From Caprimulgus europaeus (taxonomy: Eukaryota > Chordata > Aves > Caprimulgiformes > Caprimulgidae), in assembly GCA_907165065.1 (NCBI GenBank), contig OU015524.1, positions 56,275,295-56,339,294 of the forward strand: 64,000 nucleotides of DNA. The letters run 5' to 3'. The first letter of the stretch is position 1. Each line of letters begins with the position of its first letter. The notes under the pieces are model-generated. The model saw nothing but the letters and a program-made list of their open reading frames with translations, was not told the origin of the DNA and ran no database searches. Shown here piece after piece: positions 1 to 12,993 of the stretch. The translations under genes were made by a program, and so were the position numbers.

Positions 1-3000
1 GAAGGAAAAAAAATCCAACAAAAAAAAACAAAAAAATGAGACATGGAAATGGAAGGAGATGATATCTAGTGAAAACCCTGCCTGCTGTATATACTCTCAC
101 TTCACAATATACATTTCCATTATATCCATGCTAAATAGAAATATAGTGCTTCCTTTTTAATGCTCTTGCCAAATATAACTTTAAAATCACTGTGTGTTGA
201 AATAGTAATGCTCAGTACATTTGTCTGCACATTTTTTACTTCATTTTATAGTGTGAATTGCATATTTAGCATTTTTTAAATATTACTCAGTTATCTTGAC
301 TAAGTTAATGTAACATTGCAGCATGCAACAGACAACTATTGTACAGGGAAAAAACATTTTATCGTGTGCTGTAAAAATAACTTCTCTGTGAAAAAGATAT
401 TTATATCTCTAATTGCAGTAGGATAGTTTGTGCTTCATGTTAAAAAATAAAGCTAATGGGAAAAATAATAAAACTATCCTAGCTCCCACATATAAATTTT
501 AAACACAGGACTGAATAGACACAAAATGTATCCACAAAGCACCATCATAGTTTACTCACAATGAATAATGTAGTATTTGTTTTGAGAAAAAACAAACACA
601 TTATAGCATGACATTTAATTCATAATGTAAATAAGTGAACATTATGCTGTCAGGAACACTGTTGCTCACAAGCCTCTTAACAGTTTCCAAACCCTACTCT
701 AATGTAGGATTTGGATTACATCTATGCCAGTGGAAGTAGTTTTGTCTCTCCTTCTTGTGTGTCTGGAGAACCTACTAATCATATATACATTTGCTCCAGT
801 TTGAAACACCTATTTCAGTTGTTTGTATTGGCCTGAAAGAATGCTTTATTAGGGTAAGAGAGAGCTCACAGCCTTTTAAACCGGGGACAATGCTGAAGTG
901 TTTGTGCTTAGGCAGCTGGAGCCAAACACTTTAGCAGAAGCAGAGGAAAATGAGGTGAGTCCAACTTTGAAGCCAGTTATGCGTGAGGCAGGGGACTGGA
1001 CCAGATTACATTCCAGCCTAGGGCATCTTGAGATTGTATGTGACATTGCTCATTTTCAGGAGCTACAGCCTTGGCTACATGTGTATTACTTGAGAATGGC
1101 AGAAGTAAATTCTGATCTAAAGAAATGCCTTAATGCAGTGATAAAACATGTATAAGTGGCTACAATACAGACTCTGAAACTGATATATGAACCCAGCAAA
1201 TAGGCAAAGGGTTGCTTTCATTCCACTTCTGACAGACTGCACAGCCATCAGAGAACCCATTGCCTTACAACTACTCAATGGGTTCTTGATTGCGTTGTTT
1301 ATGTTGCTATTCAGTAAGATCAAGTATGATGGATTGTGTCCTCCAGTGACCCGAAGCTGCCTTCATCAACTTTTTTTATCTCTGGACACTGTGGGCATCT
1401 TGGTTAAAGGACATATTGCCTGTTAAAGTCTATGCTAAGACAAAGTTTGCAGGTGCTTTTAACTACAGCTGTACAATAAGTAACTTTTTTTTTCCTGACA
1501 ACTGTTGGAAAAATTGCCATTGAGAAGTATTCACCCTGAGTCAAATAAAAGATATGGAGTCAAATTCAGGTCTTTAATGCTTTCAAAGAAGCAGGAGAAT
1601 ATTTATTATTTTTTTTTTACACTGAAATACTAATTTTGGGAGAGTGGACAGATTTTAAAAGTAGGTTCAGGAAGCAAAACACAGGAAAAGTGAGACACCT
1701 CACTACCAAAAGGTCATCTGAAGGACCACAAAAAGTCTAGCTTTTCTAACCACTTCCCTTCTTTACTTTAAATTTCTCTTGTATCTAAAATCACAACACA
1801 TGACCAGGTCTACATAAGTTTTAGTTAAACTAGAAAAAGTTTGTTGGTTTTTTTTTTTAATCAATCTGATCAATTTAATTATTTTTATCTGAATGGATTT
1901 TATTTAAGAAATCCTAAACACAATATTTTCATCATTTTTATTTCAACTATTAATAACCACCAACATGAATGAAAGCCCCAAAAAGCTTTTTATTGCTGAA
2001 TCTATGTGGTTTTTGTTTTTTGTTTTTTGTTTTTTTTTTCTGACAAGGTTGACAAAGAAAAATGCTTAACTTTATATATAATTTTGTCTCCTTACAGACA
2101 TTTCATTTTTTTTTTTTTAATTTTATTTTCATGCCTACTTTAGGATCAAAGCACTGTTTTTTTCAGAATGAGAATTTTAGGGGCTGAAGAGAAGGAATAA
2201 ATTTGTTTTATTTATTTTAAATACTTGCAGCCATTTTACTGTGCCACCCTGAGTGCTAAAAGTTTGCCATCACCTTGGTAAATGTGATTGTTTTTAACTA
2301 AGCTTTGCTTAGTTTGCCTACTGCTAGGGGGATGAACAGTCCCTGAAATTATTTCTCCAAATTGTGAGATGCAGTATGAAAGTGAACGTAGATATTGAAC
2401 AGTCTCTTGCTATTTTTCCTCCTTTCCACTTTCCAGTTTCCTTCTCGGTCTGCCAGACAGAGCACAAAGCTCACAAATGGGAGAGGGACAGGCTGGAAGG
2501 AGACCACAAAATCCCCATTATGTAATCCCTCATTACAATTGATCTCTGGGTTTGAATTTCAGTATTACTTTGCTGTCAGTAAATAGATGAAAAACAGCAG
2601 GCAAAAGTTTACTGTACCTTCTAAAAGTATTGTTTCATAGAAACGACAGTCTCCTATTTGCTAGCAGTTATTCTGTTAACTGAGGCCTGATAATATATTT
2701 TTTTGATGAATGCTGCAAAAAATTAATTTTGTGTCAAAATTTCTGTCTACTAAAATATAAAACATTTTTATCTGCCACTTCCTACATTTTTCGCAGTAAC
2801 ACATGCAGTCAAACTTTCAAGAGTTAGAAGCTAGAATGTCATTTCCCAAGGATGCATGCAGCCAGTGCTCTGTAGGCAAAGAAATTGCTTTCTAGGGAAC
2901 CTCTGCCTAGACAGTTGCAGAAAATGGAAGGACAGTTGTCAATGAGGTAGAGGGTTATCAGATATATCTTAATTGTGACAGCTAAATATTGTGCTGCAAA

Positions 3001-4502
3001 TTTGTTTCCATGCTCGTTTTTACCACGCAAATCTGATGATGATATTGAACATTATAAATTACACTATTGAATGGTAGCCTTGACAGGTCACTAATATGTT
3101 ACTAGTTTGCAGAATATCTGTAAGCCTACGGATACAGTCAGTGAGATTTGTAACTGGAGCATGTAAAAAAATAAAAAAATAAAAAAAATTGCCTGAAAGG
3201 CCAGTCCTGCAGCATCTTAAATCGGTCATTCTAAATTAATGTGCACTTGTGATATTAATGTCATTTTGCCATAGTTGCATCTCTGGAAAATGGGAACATG
3301 TAATACAACAAACATATCCCAGAAAGGTTAAACTAATTTTTGAAATGCACAAATGCTGCATGAATGGTCCTCAAAGAAAAAACAATGAATAAATTAATAT
3401 TTCTGTATTCACAGAAATATTTAAGTAGCATGCAGTAAATAAGCAGTAAGACTACATCATGAACAAAGGGAAACAATGAAAAGATATCCAACATACATTG
3501 AATGAATCAAGGTGCCTGTAAAAAGCAGATATAGCCTCAAAACAGTGGTGTCTTGTACAAAGTGGGCAAGCTACGACTGCACAGATAAACGTAGGAAATG
3601 CAAACATGAAGTTCTAGTACATGTTTTTTTAGTCCCTTAACATTCTTTTAGTTACATTTTATTTCATGTAATTAAATACCTGTTTTAACAGAAAGATCAA
3701 GAAATCAGTGGCAGATTGAGGTAGCACAAGCTGCTCTTCCACTGAGAGTGGACAACAGTGAAACAAATCATGAAGTTACAAATTTACCACTGCCATACTT
3801 GAAACAGTTCAGAGAACTTTTAAGAAATAGCATGTTCATTTTTAGTTATTTCTGCACTGACTCATACACAAAGCTCAGATACAGCGTAGTGTGAAATATT
3901 AATTTACAGCAATCTGCAGTTAGTTACACTGTGACAAGGAATGTTAAAGATGAGATATAACTTTAGAACGGCCTTAGCTGTTCATGAGTGAAAACATCAG
4001 GACAAAGAAGAAAACTCAAACATAAATTTCCATTTTTAACACAGGTTTCCCCTTCAGTCTTATAGCTCAAAGTCTTTCTGTGTCACTGTCTAAAATTTTG
4101 CACCGGATATTCATTCAAAGAATCTGGTCATCTCCAGCATCTCTAGGTGAAACAGTTTTTCTCCAAAGGAACAAGCTGACCAATGCATCTAAACTTCAGC
4201 ACGTCTATTTAGAAGTCAGTCCTTGATTTGTATATTCAAGGCTTCACCAACTAACAACTTTAAGAAAATTAGAATCAAGCTGGTACTTAAAAATTATACA
4301 AAAGTGACATTTATGCAAAATGTTGTTCATTGCAATTGTAATTACCACTCATTTCAATTCTTCAACAATTCTTTTGTCTTGTATTCCTTTCCTTTTTAAA
4401 GCCTTTGCTGTGGTTTTGAGCAAATCATTGAAGCAAATCTTTCTAATAAAGTCTGTCAAAATGCTATTGCAAATTTTATTGCTCTTGATGAGACATTGAC
4501 AA

Positions 4503-4521
4503 CCTTTTGTTGAACAAAAGG
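4503..4521. repeat. Perfect 9-bp inverted repeat with 1-nt centre
   Basis: The arms CCTTTTGTT and AACAAAAGG are exact reverse complements around a single G. The arms resemble SOX/TCF-type HMG-box sites, but that is only a resemblance. No gene is next to it. Confidence 0.6.
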
Positions 4522-6598
4522 CTACTAGAGCACAGGTTGTATGCTTCTCTTCTGGCCAGTAAGAAAGAGTTAGTGATGTGCAACTCTTATTTTAATCAGG
4601 TGACAGAACCAGGTAGAAAGTGAGACAATCTTTTTTAATAAGCACAAACTCTTCTTTTTCCTTTTTCAAATTTGGAAATGAGAAAATATAGAATATTCAA
4701 AAAATGGTTTAGAAAATGAAGTGGGATAAAGGAAATAAAGCACATTTTTAGAATACTATTAATGTTTTAAAATATACAAAGGAGACTCCTTTTCATTGAC
4801 CAATCAAAACAATGGGTGGAGGTAATAATTAGAAAGAGATTTCGTGATTATTACTGATATTACTGTCCAGAAAATAAAGTTATAATGTAAATTTGTTAAT
4901 TTTTCCTTCCATCTTTCTCAGCTTTTCAATTGCTTTTTACACAGCCTCAGAAAAGAAACCTGTAACTGCTCAGGGAACAAGATATTCCTCATGCATATTA
5001 CAATGGTTAATAAAGGATAGTCTCACCTGCACTCTTCATTACATGCATAATCCTGTAAGCAGTGATGCCATTGATGTATTTCAATGCCTTCTGTGGACTT
5101 TTCTTAGTTTCCTCAAGGTAGTGGGAACAAAAGTACAAATAGATAATAATCTATTGACACCTAAGAATGGGATTTGGACTGTTAAAGTTAGGTTTTTATG
5201 GTCATTTTTTATGCCTCTGGGAATCTCCCCTGACCTTCAGCTGCTGCTCCAGATAATTGTAAATCTCGTGGAGTTCCTGTAGTCACATCTGCCACTGTGG
5301 CACTCTAGCTAGATGAAGAGCATCTTCTCAATAGGGAGCTGAAAACTTTCTGCTGGAAATATTTGGAGGCTGGGTCTTGTGATGCTCACAGTAAGACAGA
5401 CACAGAGTAAACAATGTCCCATGTCCTTGTGTCACTTAAAATATCCACTCTTTCCATCTGGACTTCTCAGTAAATAAGAAAATGAGCTCACATCTCCCAG
5501 CCATGAAACAGTAGGGCTGTAAAATTTTCCTAGGCCAAGGTAATAGTTGCCTGCTCTTCAAAGAATTACTAGTCTCTTAAATTTTATTTGAAAGTAATTG
5601 GTTTCATTTAAAATAAAATTCACGTATCACAGCTGAAAAGTTGCCTCAGAAATGTAAAATAAAGAATATGTAAGTCATTCTTTACAGAAGCTGTTTTGAG
5701 ACAATTCGGCAAAGGTTACAGTCAAAAATGCTTCACATTTGAATCTCTTTGGAAGATCTGTTTTGACAAATAATGTATTACTGTAAATTGTCAAATTCAC
5801 TTCACACAGAGTATTTGTATTGATCAGACATACTAAAGATTTAGAACTTGTCTAGTGCTGAAAAACTATAATACATAACTTATCTTGGTTCAAAAGGCAT
5901 ATAAAGCTTGACCTTTTGCCTTTAGGAGTGTTTATGTCTAATATCCTGTAGCATAATGTCATTTTGGTCCTATCGTCAAAGATGCTAGATGACCTTAATG
6001 CATCTGCTCTTGATTTGTAACTTTTAATAATCCATCTGTGTTTAAAATCTGTGCTTGATCACTGCAATTCTAATCAAAGTCAAACACTGAGGCTTTAAGA
6101 ACGTTTTCTTGAAAATGATACATTGAAGAAAAATACATTTTTACATAAAGTTCCTCACTGTTGCAGCTGCCACACAGATGGTGAAATAACCAAAGGACCA
6201 TATGGAAAAAAGATTGGTTGTTTTTTTAATATTTCCTTATTAGTAAGAATAAGCAAAGTCAATAGCTGGGATGGGACTCTGCTTAGTAAATCTAGTGTCT
6301 GACAAGTAATGGAGGGAGAATTCCTTTTCTGCATTTGTATCTTGCAGCCATCTAAGGGATGCCTATAGAAGTGCCTGTTTTAAAACTAACCAGGCTTCTT
6401 CTAGCTAACAATAATAGTCTCATTCTGTATGAAAATATTGTCCTAAGAAGTATATAATCCATAAGTGTGCTTGGCTTGCTTTAGGTCGTGTTGTTCCTCA
6501 GGAAGCTGTAGGATTGATGATTCAGAGTTGGGGTCATGCTAAGAGCAGCAATTATAGAGCATATTTTAAGGTGAGGACATCCAGAAGCACTGACCATG

Positions 6599-6629
6599 AT
6601 GAGGAGTACTTTTTGCCCCTACTCCTCAT
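6599..6629. repeat. Perfect 10-bp hairpin
   Basis: The left arm ATGAGGAGTA (6599-6608) and right arm TACTCCTCAT (6620-6629) are exact reverse complements around an 11-nt loop. A second inverted repeat (6668-6685) starts 38 bases further on. The stem is too short for a typical animal miRNA precursor. Confidence 0.65.
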
Positions 6630-6667
6630 TGTGCTAGAATTAATGGAGCTTTTCAATAGCTTTACTA

Positions 6668-6685
6668 TGACGACAGTTGTCGTCA
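6668..6685. repeat. CpG-containing palindrome with two inverted TGACG half-sites
   Basis: TGACGACA and TGTCGTCA are exact reverse complements around the dinucleotide GT. Each arm starts, on its own strand, with TGACG, the half-site bound by CREB/ATF-type bZIP proteins. CpGs are scarce in the surrounding AT-rich DNA, so two in one palindrome stand out. Function is not shown. Confidence 0.6.
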
Positions 6686-7579
6686 GAATGTAGAATTTCA
6701 AAACAAGACCCTAAAAAGCAGAAAATAGCTGTATATCATTTTATTTTGGTATGTTTGCTGTTAAGACATCTTCCTTCAGTAATTTTGCGAGACCTATTTT
6801 TAATGAAAAAACAGAGCAAATTTTAGTGGGATGCATGATGCAGTGGGGATGGTTATTTGCCTTGGCCTGACTCTAGTTATTTGCTCTTCTGTTTTTGAAG
6901 GAAGTTTGAAGGACCATTTTTTTCACTGTCTGAAGATGTAGGAAGGAAAAATTAATCCTGCTACAAATGATTGCTATTGTATTCATTTATTTCTTTAGAC
7001 CAGTTGATTGTAAAGCACGGTCAGAATTTTCTTCTGTGACAATTACTAGAGAATCTCTTGACTGTAGCATTTCTATTCCCTTCTTTCTTGTCTGCCTCTA
7101 GTAACCTGGGGTACAATTATGAATTAAAAAAAAAAATGTAAGCCCACAGCTAAGCAATTAATTATCAAGAACTTGTTTTTGATATTTTATTCCTAAAGTG
7201 GTAGAATTCATAGCTCATTTGGATTGCAGGAGTGCTTGTTTCTGCCTAAGGAGAGAGGGAAGCTTTATGAGGATGAGCCAGCAAGATGAAGGAGATAAAA
7301 GCCTTAGCTGGAAAGTAACAAAACCATAAGCAAAGGCTAGAAAATCTTAGATGGAGAGAAGATAAAACGAGCTGAGTGGAGATGTCTGAAAACAGATTTC
7401 TGAGTTGCATTTACAATGCTATACTAATAAACAAGTGCAGGATTGCTTCTGTGTAGATTTCAAACTATGATTTCACAGGGGAGATACTTTTGTATTAAAC
7501 CTAGTGTCAGGACAAAGAATGCCAGGGAGCCTGCCTATGTAGTGTTTGTTGATGCAATAATTTGTGCTTCTGTTATCCT

Positions 7580-7593
7580 GTTGCCATGGTTAC
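7580..7593. promoter_or_regulatory. Candidate RFX X-box-like site
   Basis: GTTGCCATGGTTAC is close to the palindromic RFX X-box consensus (GTTGCCATGGCAAC type). The left half is intact and the right half is imperfect. It lies in single-copy DNA with no recognised gene. A chance match cannot be excluded. Confidence 0.3.
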
Positions 7594-8616
7594 CTGCTCT
7601 GTTTCAGCTGAAGCCAATCTACGTGGCTTTATTCACTTTGGGACTTGAAACATCCCATTACCCTTTGTGTTGCCAAAGGAAACACAATGAAAATGTTCAA
7701 TATCCCTTTTTGGCTTCTCTGTCACCACAGTGACCACGAACAGGCACTTTGGGAGGATGCGTGCTCATGATAACAGGCCCTTGCTCACCCTAGTGTAGGC
7801 CAAAACAATTCTCCAGGAACTGGCAATTTGAGAAGACATGGTAAGCCCCCAGGGCACTGGAGAAAGGAAACAGAGCTTGTCTTAAATGAGGACATTAGAT
7901 CAGAAAGGTCATGGAAGAAATGAATTACCTATTGGTATGAACCGTAAAGATTGTACAACAATCAGAAACAGTGTGGAGTTGTCAGGGTAAATCACGTCAA
8001 CACAGTTAACCTCTTTCTTTGGTGGGATAGCTGCTCTAATGCATAGAGGGGTGAACTTCAGACTATATAAATTAATTTTAGTGTTTTCAGAGACCCAGGG
8101 AAAAACAATATACATGAAATTATCATAAAGTTGGTGCTGACTGAAAAAGTAATTAATTGAGCAGTGCTCCGAGATTTTTTAGAGCATTTCAAATGGGGTC
8201 ATGTGCAAGAGTCTAAGTGATTTTTTTTAAACTGTTAATTGAGTTCCTGGGTGACACTGGAGTATTAGGTGACACTGAATTCATAATTTGAACTGAATTA
8301 CCTTACAATCAGTAGTATTCAGCAGATAAAAGGTAAAGTGAAAATGCCATGGCTGGGGGAAACTAAACTCTGTTATGCAAAATATATAATTAAGGAATAA
8401 AGAGAAATACTGCATCTGGAGCTATAATAGTAGTATATGACCTGAATATTAATTAATAATGAAATGGTAATACAGAAAATGTGTCCTTCTAGAATGCATA
8501 AAACACCAAAAATATATCTAAGGTGTAAACTGTAGTTATTCTCCTCTGCGAGTAACAGTGTGGCCCCAAGCATTGAACTGTGGCCAGTTTTAAGCAGTGT
8601 GGTGGACTCCCTATTT

Positions 8617-8636
8617 AAAAAAAAAAAAAAAAAAAA
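8617..8636. repeat. Poly(A) run, 20 A
   Basis: An uninterrupted run of 20 adenines. The sequence to its left does not resemble a known retrotransposon or a processed gene copy, so I treat it as a simple repeat. Confidence 0.9.
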
Positions 8637-9639
8637 GGAAGAAATCAACAGGAAAGCAATAAAGTGGTCATCATAGGTTGGGTTTTTTTTTAAAGAACTG
8701 CTTGATGTAATTAAAAAGGAGAGATTGAGGTGGATATATCACACTAATTATTCATGCTGGCAGATAACTTTTGGGCAGGTCTGCAAAAGGCAGGATGAAA
8801 TGCAATTAACTTAAAGTATCAGAAATTTAGTTTATATATTGGGGAAAATATTTTAACTACAAAGATGATTAATCAATGATACAAATCATCCGAAAAAGTC
8901 TGTGACTCTGGTCAGTAGCAGTCTTTATGGGTAAGCTTTGCTGCCATCTGTGGGGGGTGATATAAATGTGCTTAATCTCACTCAGAGCAAAGGAGTTACT
9001 TACTAAGGTCTCTTCCAGTTCTCGTTTCCTAAACTAACCTTATATTTCCTCATATTTCTATAAACAGTCTATAAATAATTTCTCTATTCATTTATAAATA
9101 TGTGTTTATAGGACATGTCTGTTTGGGAGCATAATCCTTCAGATAATATTAATTATTCTAAACAATTTTAGTGTTTAATTTTCAAGGGAAGATGCAGCTT
9201 CCAGGTCTGTGTAGTTAAGAAGCATATATTTCTTTTGGTTTTTCTTTGTGTAGATTCATGTTATTTCCAGTAAAGAGTTCCTCTGATAATATATGTATGA
9301 TAGAAGGATTTGGGGAGTCATAACACAACCCTTTCTTCTCTGACACAGCTTGCCAGGGAAATACAAACTGTACATTCTAAGTGCAGAAAATTCTCTGTTC
9401 TGTGTTGGATTGACAGATACACTCAACCCAAGTTTCTCTATGCAGTGGAAGAGTTTACTGTTCTCAGAAGAAAGAGAATGACTTCTGCAAATGATGTTTT
9501 CCTAGAAGTCATGCTTCTAGAAGTCAGATATTAAAAGACAAATACGAGTTAGTAGAGTGTATCAAAGCTCAGCCTAAATACAGATCACAAAGTCTATTCA
9601 TCAAGTAGAAAATAGACACCTTGTCCACCGATGAAGACA

Positions 9640-10025
9640 GTCTTTAGGTGTGACAGGTCCCAAGGCAGCCTCCTTCCAGCCACCAGGACTACAGGTAGAG
9701 CCTGGTGACTGGCTGTTCCCCTGTGTGTGGGTCCCTTGAGGGTCTCAGAACTGAGAATCCATATCTTGGCTGACTCCCAGCAATCCTGTTTTCCCAGGAA
9801 CCCAAGTCCTACATGTTTTCTACCATACTGGAGACAAGGGATTACAGACTCTTGCCATGACTAGTCAGTCCTTCAGAGCAAAGACACAGCTATAGTAGTG
9901 CTGTCAGTTTCCTGCTTTACTACGTTCTTCTGCTGCTGAGAGATTTGACTTCCCTACCCTTTCTCCCCGTTCTTACGGGGAACGACTGGGTTATGGTTCC
10001 CTCTGGTTATATAGCCTTATTAAGC
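9640..10025. other. Unclassified GC-richer block, possibly an old repeat
   Basis: This block is clearly richer in G and C than its flanks and has no long open frame. It contains a perfect 7-bp hairpin, TCCCCGT-TCTT-ACGGGGA (9964-9981). On the minus strand an AATAAA lies near its right side. Base composition and these signals would suit a decayed LTR, but I find no TG...CA ends or target duplication and no match to the LTR family seen elsewhere in the window. The identity is open. Confidence 0.3.
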
Positions 10026-11399
10026 TCTTTTATTTCCAGTATCTTACATGTGCAGTGACACAAGACTAAAGGCATATACTTAATTAAAATTCATTCAGTT
10101 TGTTTTACTCTCTAGAATATAGAGTGTCTAACTGTGATGCATGTAATACAGCAGAAAAAAGATTTCTCAGCAGGGTGTAAGGACCTCAGTGCCAGCTCCT
10201 GGTGCCATTTCTTTCAGTCAAATGTTTTAAGGGATGAACATGTATTGTCTGGTCACAAAAAGGACAGTACTGCAGACAGAAATTTTAGTGTGGCTGTCTG
10301 CTTTTGCATTAAATTAATGGACATTAAAATAATCACCAAATCTTCATTGCTGTCTTCTTACCACCTTTGTTAGGTAACCAAATGTGCACCAAAATCACAA
10401 AAATTAGGTTCAGATTGGTTTTGGTGTTAAGTTTAAGCCCCAAAAAACCCACCAAAAAAACAAATAAGAAATAACTCTCATAAGACACTGGCTATCTATT
10501 TGCTCTGCCCAAAAGTACACATTTTATGTGTGAAGAACAACATATCTTTAATTCAACAATGGGTGTAATTCCTGTTTAAACCAAGTATTCAGGCTTTTAA
10601 GAAATTTAAAACCTGTCCTATCCCATTATCTCTTCTGTCATTTGTAGGGTACCATGCACTATTTTTCAACATATGACATATTATAAAAAAGAGAACTGTA
10701 AAAAGCCAAGGTTGAACCAAAGAGGTAATTATTTCAAGCACAAAATGATAAATCCCCTCTCTCTCAGCTTTTGTGTGGTATATTATATTGCATCACTCTG
10801 CCCATTAGAGTTATTTCCAACGTGTTACCTCTTGCACATACCTCAAAGTTTCTATTTCAGAGTACTATAATGTCAGTCTAATTATTAAAGTCAAACCAGA
10901 AACATGCATATTCTTAAAACCAAGCACACACTTTCACCTTTGCATTCTGTCAGATCATTGTTAACTGGTTCCTGCACCCCAACGTATGCCACACTTTTCA
11001 ACATTTATTCTAAAACTAATACAGAACTCTGAGTTTTAATGTAAGTTTATAGCTGAATAGCCAGCCCTATACAGAAACTGGACTGGTTGTTTCTCTCACC
11101 TCCTTAACCCAGTTCCTTCCAAGTTTTGATAGCTTGACATTTCTAGCTTAATTAAATGTCACTTTTCATAGAACCATAGAATGGTTTGGGTTGGAAGGGA
11201 CCTTAAAGATCATCTAACCCCCCTGCCATAAACAGGGACACCTTCCACTAGACCAGGTTGCTCAAAACCTCATCCATCTTGACCTTGAACACTTCCAGAA
11301 AGGGGGCAGCCACAACTTCTCTGGGCAACCTGTTCCAGTGTCTGACCACTCTCACAGTAAAGAATTTCTTCCTAATATCTAATCTAAACCTACCCTCTT

Positions 11400-12982
11400 T
11401 CAGTTTAAAGCCATTACCCCTTGTTCTATCACTACCTGCCCTTCTAAAATGTCCCTCCCCAGCTTTCTTGTAGGCCCCTTCAGGTACTGGAAGGTTTCTA
11501 TAAAGTGTCTCTGAAGCCTTCTCTTTTCCAGGCTGAACAGCCCCAACTCTCTCAGCCTGTCCTCATAGGAGAGGTGCTCCAGCCCTTGGATCACCCTCGT
11601 GGCCTCCTCGGGACTTGTTCTAACTGGTCCATGTCTCTCTTGTGTTGGGGGCTCCAGAACTGGACACAGTACTCCAGGTGGGGCCTTACGAGGGCAGAGT
11701 ACAGGGGGAGAATCACCTCCCTCGTCCTGCTGGCCACACTTCTCTTGATGCAGCCCAGGATACAATTGGCCTTCTGGGCTGCAAGAGCACATTGCTGGCT
11801 CATGTTGAGTTTCTCATCCACCACCATTCCCAAGTCCTTCTCTTCGGGGCTGGTCTCAAGCCACTCATCACCCAGTCTGTATTTATGTTTGGGATTGCCC
11901 CAACCCAGGTGCAGGACCTTGCATTTCTCCTTGTTGAACTTCATGAGGTTCGCACAGGCCCACCTCTCAAGCCTGTCAAGGTCCCTCTGGATGACATCCC
12001 GTCCCTCCAGCCTGTCAACTGCACCACACAGATTAGTGTCATTGGCAAACTTGCTGAGGGTGCACTCAATCCCCCTGTCCATGTCTCTGACAAAGATATT
12101 GAATAACCCCGGCCCCAATACGGACCCTTGAGGGAAACCACTCACCACCAGTTTCCACTCGGACATTGAGCCATTGACCACAACTCTTTGAGTGCCACCA
12201 TCCAGCCAGTTCTTATCCACTGAGTGGTCCATCCATCAAACCCCCATGTTTCCAATTTAGAGATAAGGATGTCATGCGGGACAGTGTCAAACACCTTGCA
12301 CAAGTCCAGGTAGATTACATCAGTTGTTTTAGCCTTATCCACCGACGTTGTAACCCCGTCATAAAAGGCCACCATATTGGTCAGCCACGATTTGCCCTTG
12401 GTGAAGCCGTGTTGGTTGTCACCAATCATCTTCTCATTCTCCAGGTGCCTTAGCATAGTTTCTAGGAGTATCTGCTCCATGATCATGCCTGGCACTGAGG
12501 TGACACTGACCAACCTGTAGTTCCCCAGGTCTTCCTTTTTTCCCTTTTTAAAAATGGGGGTTATGTTCCCCTTTTTCCACTCTGCAGGAATTTAAGCAAA
12601 CTGCCATGATTTCTCAAATATGATGCATAGTGGTTTTGCAACTTCATCTGCCAGTTCCCTAAGGACCCGTGGATGCATCCCATCAGGTCCCATGGACTTG
12701 TGCACCTTCAGGTTCCTCAGGTTCCTGAACCTGATCTTCTCCTACAGTGGTTTTCATTTTCCTGTACCCTTCCTTGGATTTCTAGGACTTGAGCAGTGTG
12801 TCACAAGCCCTTGCCGATGAAGACTGGGGAAGAAAAGTCATTGAGGACCTCAGCCTTCTCAATGTCCCAGGTGACCAGATCTCATGTTGTCTTTCAAGAG
12901 GACCCACATTTTCCGTAGTTTTCCTTTTCTCCCCAACATACCTATAAAAGCTTTTTTTGTTGCCCTTGATATCTCTGGCCAA
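11400..12982 (-). pseudogene. CR1 ORF2 reverse-transcriptase region, broken
   Basis: ORF2 of CR1 encodes an endonuclease joined to a reverse transcriptase that copies the element's RNA at the nicked target. Read on the minus strand, the order is a linker ([19 protein letters not shown], near 12970), the finger/palm start with [12 protein letters not shown] (within 12142-12513), then [17 protein letters not shown] and the palm motif (within 11591-12232), and the C-terminal part with [21 protein letters not shown] (near 11540). The palm motif is FAND (12038-12049). CR1 reverse transcriptases normally have FADD, so the first catalytic aspartate is now asparagine. The readable segments sit in different frames, with frameshifts near 12230 and 11630. 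This is a dead copy. Confidence 0.93.
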
Positions 12983-12993
12983 ATTTAATTATG

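Larger units (their letters stand above)
1..11165. other. Gene-free AT-rich intergenic or intronic DNA
   Basis: I see no protein-coding gene here. Open frames are short (under about 130 codons), scattered on both strands, and encode low-complexity or unrecognisable peptides. The stretch holds T-rich runs (about 2008-2039 and 2107-2121), a 20-base A run (8617-8636), several perfect inverted repeats (4503-4521, 6599-6629, 6668-6685), one RFX-like motif (7580-7593) and a more GC-rich block at about 9640-10025; these are listed separately. A frame at 898-1155 contains a splice-donor-like GAGGTGAGT near 951. Its peptide matches nothing I know and I see no partner exon, so I do not call it a gene. 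Confidence 0.75.

Noticed and set aside
898-1155. 85-codon frame with an internal splice-donor-like GAGGTGAGT
   Set aside because: The peptide matches no family I know and no partner exon or acceptor with a continuing frame is visible.
8930-9040. Possible eroded CR1 tail ('aaggtctcttccagttctcgtttcc')
   Set aside because: Only one short stretch resembles the CR1 end and the upstream landmarks are missing.
9955-10010. tRNA-like fold around the CCCCGT/ACGGGG hairpin
   Set aside because: No acceptor stem, no D-arm box and no GGTTCGA-type T-arm.
11505-12131. 208-codon plus-strand frame
   Set aside because: It is antisense to the CR1 reverse-transcriptase region, which reads correctly on the minus strand.
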